From the NCBI GenBank assembly GCA_052389755.1, contig JBQTHP010000203.1:1-7321 (forward strand): a stretch of DNA of 7,321 bases, in the 5' to 3' direction. Shown here piece by piece: positions 5,737 to 7,321 of this stretch. This DNA is from JBQTHP01 sp052389755. GTDB lineage: Bacteria; Pseudomonadota; Gammaproteobacteria; Steroidobacterales; Steroidobacteraceae. Both the position numbers and the translations under genes were made by a program. The notes beneath the pieces were generated by a model. The model was not told the origin of the DNA. It did not search any database and was given only the letters and a program-made list of their open reading frames with translations. How positions within the stretch are numbered: the stretch's first letter is position 1; every line of letters starts with the position of its first letter.

Positions 5737-6969
5737 GTGGCGCTGAAAACTCGCTGGCTCATTCTCGCGCTGGTCTTCGCCGCCGCGATCATCAACTACC
5801 TCGACCGCCAGATCATCGCGATCCTGAAGCCGGTGCTGTCCGGGGAGTTCGGCTGGAGCGATCGCGACTACGCGCACATCGTTTCCGCCTTCCAGTTCTC
5901 CGCGGCGGCGGCGTATCTCGCGGTCGGCTGGTTCGTCGATCGCGCCGGCCTGAGGTGGGGCTATTCGATCGCGGTCGGTGTCTGGAGCGCCGCAGCCGCG
6001 GCGCACGCGTTCGCCGTGACCGTGCTGCAGTTCACCGTCGCGCGCGTCGTCCTCGGGGTCGCGGAGGCCGTGCACACGCCCGCCGCCGTGAAGGCCGTGG
6101 CGGTGTGGTTTCCGGAAGCCGATGAGCGCTCCAAGGCGATCGGCATCATGGGTTCCGCGGCGAACCTCGGCGCAATCGCAACACCCATCCTGATTCCGAT
6201 CCTTGCCCTTGCCTTCGGCTGGCAGGCCGCTTTCCTCATCACCGGCGCAGTCGGATTTCTGTGGGTGCTCGCCTGGGTGATGGTTCGGATGCCGGCCGAG
6301 GTGGTCGCCCGGGAGACAGCCCCCGACTCCTCCTCCGCGCACGGGCCCGTGCCCTGGGCACAGCTGCTCAGAACGCGCGCCACGTGGGCGATCGCGGGTG
6401 CGAAGTTCCTGATCGATCAGGTGTGGTGGTTCATCCTGTTCTGGGCGCCGGACTTCTTTCATCGCGTGTTTCAGCTCGACATGCGGCAATCGGGTCCGCC
6501 CCTCGCGTTCATTTACGCCGCAGCGGCGCTCGGCTCGATCGTCGCGGGCGGGTATCTACCGGCGCGCCTGATGGCGCGTGGCGCGAGTCTCGACGCGGCG
6601 CGCAAGCGCACGATGCTGATCTGCGCGCTCATCGTCGTGCCGATCCCCCTCGTGCTGCAGGTCGAGAGCTACTGGGCCGCCGCGCTCATCATCGGCATCG
6701 CGCTCTTCGCGCATCAGGGATTCTCGATGAACGTGTTCGCCGTGGCGACGGACGTGTTTCCGCCGCAGGTGGTCGGTTCCGTCGTGAGCATCGGGGCGCT
6801 GCTCGGAAACATCGGCGGCCTCCTCATCCTCGAGTTCACAGGCTGGATGCTCGATTCGGGCGGAGGATATCTGCCGATGTTCCTGTTCGCCTCGTGCGCG
6901 TACGTGCTCGCGCTCACCTGGATGCACCTACTTGTGCCGAAGCTCATACCGGCGCCGGTTCCGGCCTGA
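5737..6969 (+). CDS. Major facilitator superfamily transporter, ExuT-like anion:cation symporter family
   Basis: A 410-residue inner-membrane transporter with the length and hydrophobic pattern of a 12-helix MFS protein. Signatures of the anion:cation symporter group (ExuT, DgoT and relatives) are visible: INYLDRQIIAILKP in helix 1 (19-32), the helix 2-3 loop GWFVDRAGLRWG (64-75), and AKFLIDQVWWFILFWAPDFF in the second half (222-241), which closely resembles the TDPVWWFYLFWLP segment of hexuronate transporters. The TDVFPPQVVGSVVSIGALLG segment (338-357) is also typical. A hydrophilic loop (about 185-212) separates the halves. Sugar acid or other organic anion uptake driven by H+ is the likely role; hexuronate is possible, not shown. 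Start is GTG with a weak AGAAAG 6 bases upstream. It diverges from the PhyH-type oxygenase and converges with a TonB-dependent receptor. Confidence 0.9.
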   Translation: MALKTRWLILALVFAAAIINYLDRQIIAILKPVLSGEFGWSDRDYAHIVSAFQFSAAAAYLAVGWFVDRAGLRWGYSIAVGVWSAAAAAHAFAVTVLQFTVARVVLGVAEAVHTPAAVKAVAVWFPEADERSKAIGIMGSAANLGAIATPILIPILALAFGWQAAFLITGAVGFLWVLAWVMVRMPAEVVARETAPDSSSAHGPVPWAQLLRTRATWAIAGAKFLIDQVWWFILFWAPDFFHRVFQLDMRQSGPPLAFIYAAAALGSIVAGGYLPARLMARGASLDAARKRTMLICALIVVPIPLVLQVESYWAAALIIGIALFAHQGFSMNVFAVATDVFPPQVVGSVVSIGALLGNIGGLLILEFTGWMLDSGGGYLPMFLFASCAYVLALTWMHLLVPKLIPAPVPA

Positions 6970-6992
6970 GGCGGCCCGCGTTACCGGCCGCC
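6970..6992. terminator. GC-rich inverted repeat between convergent genes
   Basis: GGCGGCC (6970-6976) pairs perfectly with GGCCGCC (6986-6992) around a 9-base loop. It starts right after the transporter stop and covers the stop of the receptor gene on the other strand. A hairpin of 7 GC pairs could pause or protect transcripts from both sides, but neither strand shows the following T-tract of a classic intrinsic terminator. Confidence 0.4.
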
Positions 6993-7321
6993 GAAGTTGA
7001 TCCGCAGATTGACCCCGAAGTAGCGATCGGCGTCGCGCGGGATGAGGTAGCGGAACGAGCCGCCGGGTCCGCCCGGCGTGATGAGCGAGGCGTAGCTCTC
7101 GTCGAACGCGTTGTTCACCATGAAGTTCAGGCGGTAACGCTCGTCGTCGTCCACCAGCGCGACGTTGAAATCGACGACGGTGTAGCTGTCGATAGTCAGC
7201 GCGGGGCGTTGCACCGGATTGTTGTTGAGGTCGGAGACCTGTTCGCTCGTGTAGGCCGCGGTGGAGCCAAGCTCGAGGTCGAAGGACGTCGGGAGCGGGA
7301 TCTTCCAGTTCGCTGCGAGGG
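6981..7321 (-). CDS. TonB-dependent outer-membrane receptor, C-terminal end (5' part beyond the window)
   Basis: The last 112 residues of an outer-membrane beta-barrel receptor; the frame is open to the right edge and the N-terminal signal, plug and most of the barrel are missing. Alternating polar/aromatic strands are visible, with family hallmarks: SYTVVDFNVAL, then YRLNFMVNNAFDESY (the usual V-x-N-x-F-D-x-x-Y motif), and the final strand YFGVNLRINF. Such receptors import siderophores, cobalamin, sugars or other compounds with energy from TonB-ExbBD. The protein ends INF-GGR, so the Phe normally found at the very C-terminus for barrel assembly is fourth from the end. The stop TAA at 6981-6983 lies 11 bases from the convergent transporter stop. 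An internal GTG at 7214 is not the true start. The substrate cannot be inferred. Confidence 0.9.
   Translation of the reverse strand, partial: LAANWKIPLPTSFDLELGSTAAYTSEQVSDLNNNPVQRPALTIDSYTVVDFNVALVDDDERYRLNFMVNNAFDESYASLITPGGPGGSFRYLIPRDADRYFGVNLRINFGGR

Noticed and set aside
5018..5746. A 242-codon plus-strand open frame
   Set aside because: It is antisense to the PhyH-type oxygenase, which has clear catalytic motifs on the minus strand.
4902..5795. An in-frame upstream extension of the phosphatase homologue giving 447 codons
   Set aside because: It runs through the oxygenase gene in a different frame, is Arg/His-rich shadow sequence, and the LMW-PTP P-loop strand begins at the ATG at 4901.
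5659..6489. A 276-codon minus-strand open frame
   Set aside because: It is antisense to the ExuT-like transporter and its composition is that of a shadow frame.

Overview
The window reads as ordinary chromosome from a GC-rich, Gram-negative proteobacterium, most likely a gammaproteobacterium. It carries an NhaB-type sodium/proton antiporter, a lipid A secondary acyltransferase that aligns with E. coli LpxL from its first residues, and a TonB-dependent outer-membrane receptor. I see no mobile elements, RNA genes, CRISPR arrays or transfer signatures. The eight genes are closely packed, with no gene-free stretch over 70 bases. Two genes (nhaB on the left, the receptor on the right) run off the window edges.

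Layout from left to right. nhaB (minus, 3' end missing) diverges from a small stand-alone Rieske [2Fe-2S] protein (plus). The Rieske gene converges with a minus-strand pair: a beta-propeller protein with a very basic C-terminal tail, then a gamma-carbonic-anhydrase-like hexapeptide protein. The pair is joined by a stop codon that overlaps the next Shine-Dalgarno sequence. The propeller gene diverges from lpxL (plus) across only 30 bases. lpxL ends inside a tandem 7-base repeat that supplies its stop codon. It converges with a second minus-strand pair: a PhyH-type Fe(II)/2-oxoglutarate oxygenase followed by a low-molecular-weight protein tyrosine phosphatase homologue. This pair diverges, across an AT-rich spacer with an 18-base near-perfect palindrome, from a major facilitator transporter of the ExuT/anion:cation symporter type. 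The transporter converges with the C-terminal end of a TonB-dependent receptor.

Functional reading. Several genes are routine envelope or homeostasis functions (nhaB, lpxL, gamma-CA-like). The right half (oxygenase, phosphatase homologue, transporter, receptor fragment) could be a small uptake and catabolism neighbourhood with a shared operator, but the substrate cannot be read from the sequence. I found no clear new multi-gene system. The most notable observation is that the phosphatase homologue has Asp where its family has the catalytic Cys, while the rest of the P-loop and the general-acid motif are kept. This predicts a pseudophosphatase or an altered function. The basic tail on the propeller, the heptamer repeat at the lpxL stop and the palindrome upstream of the transporter are secondary leads.
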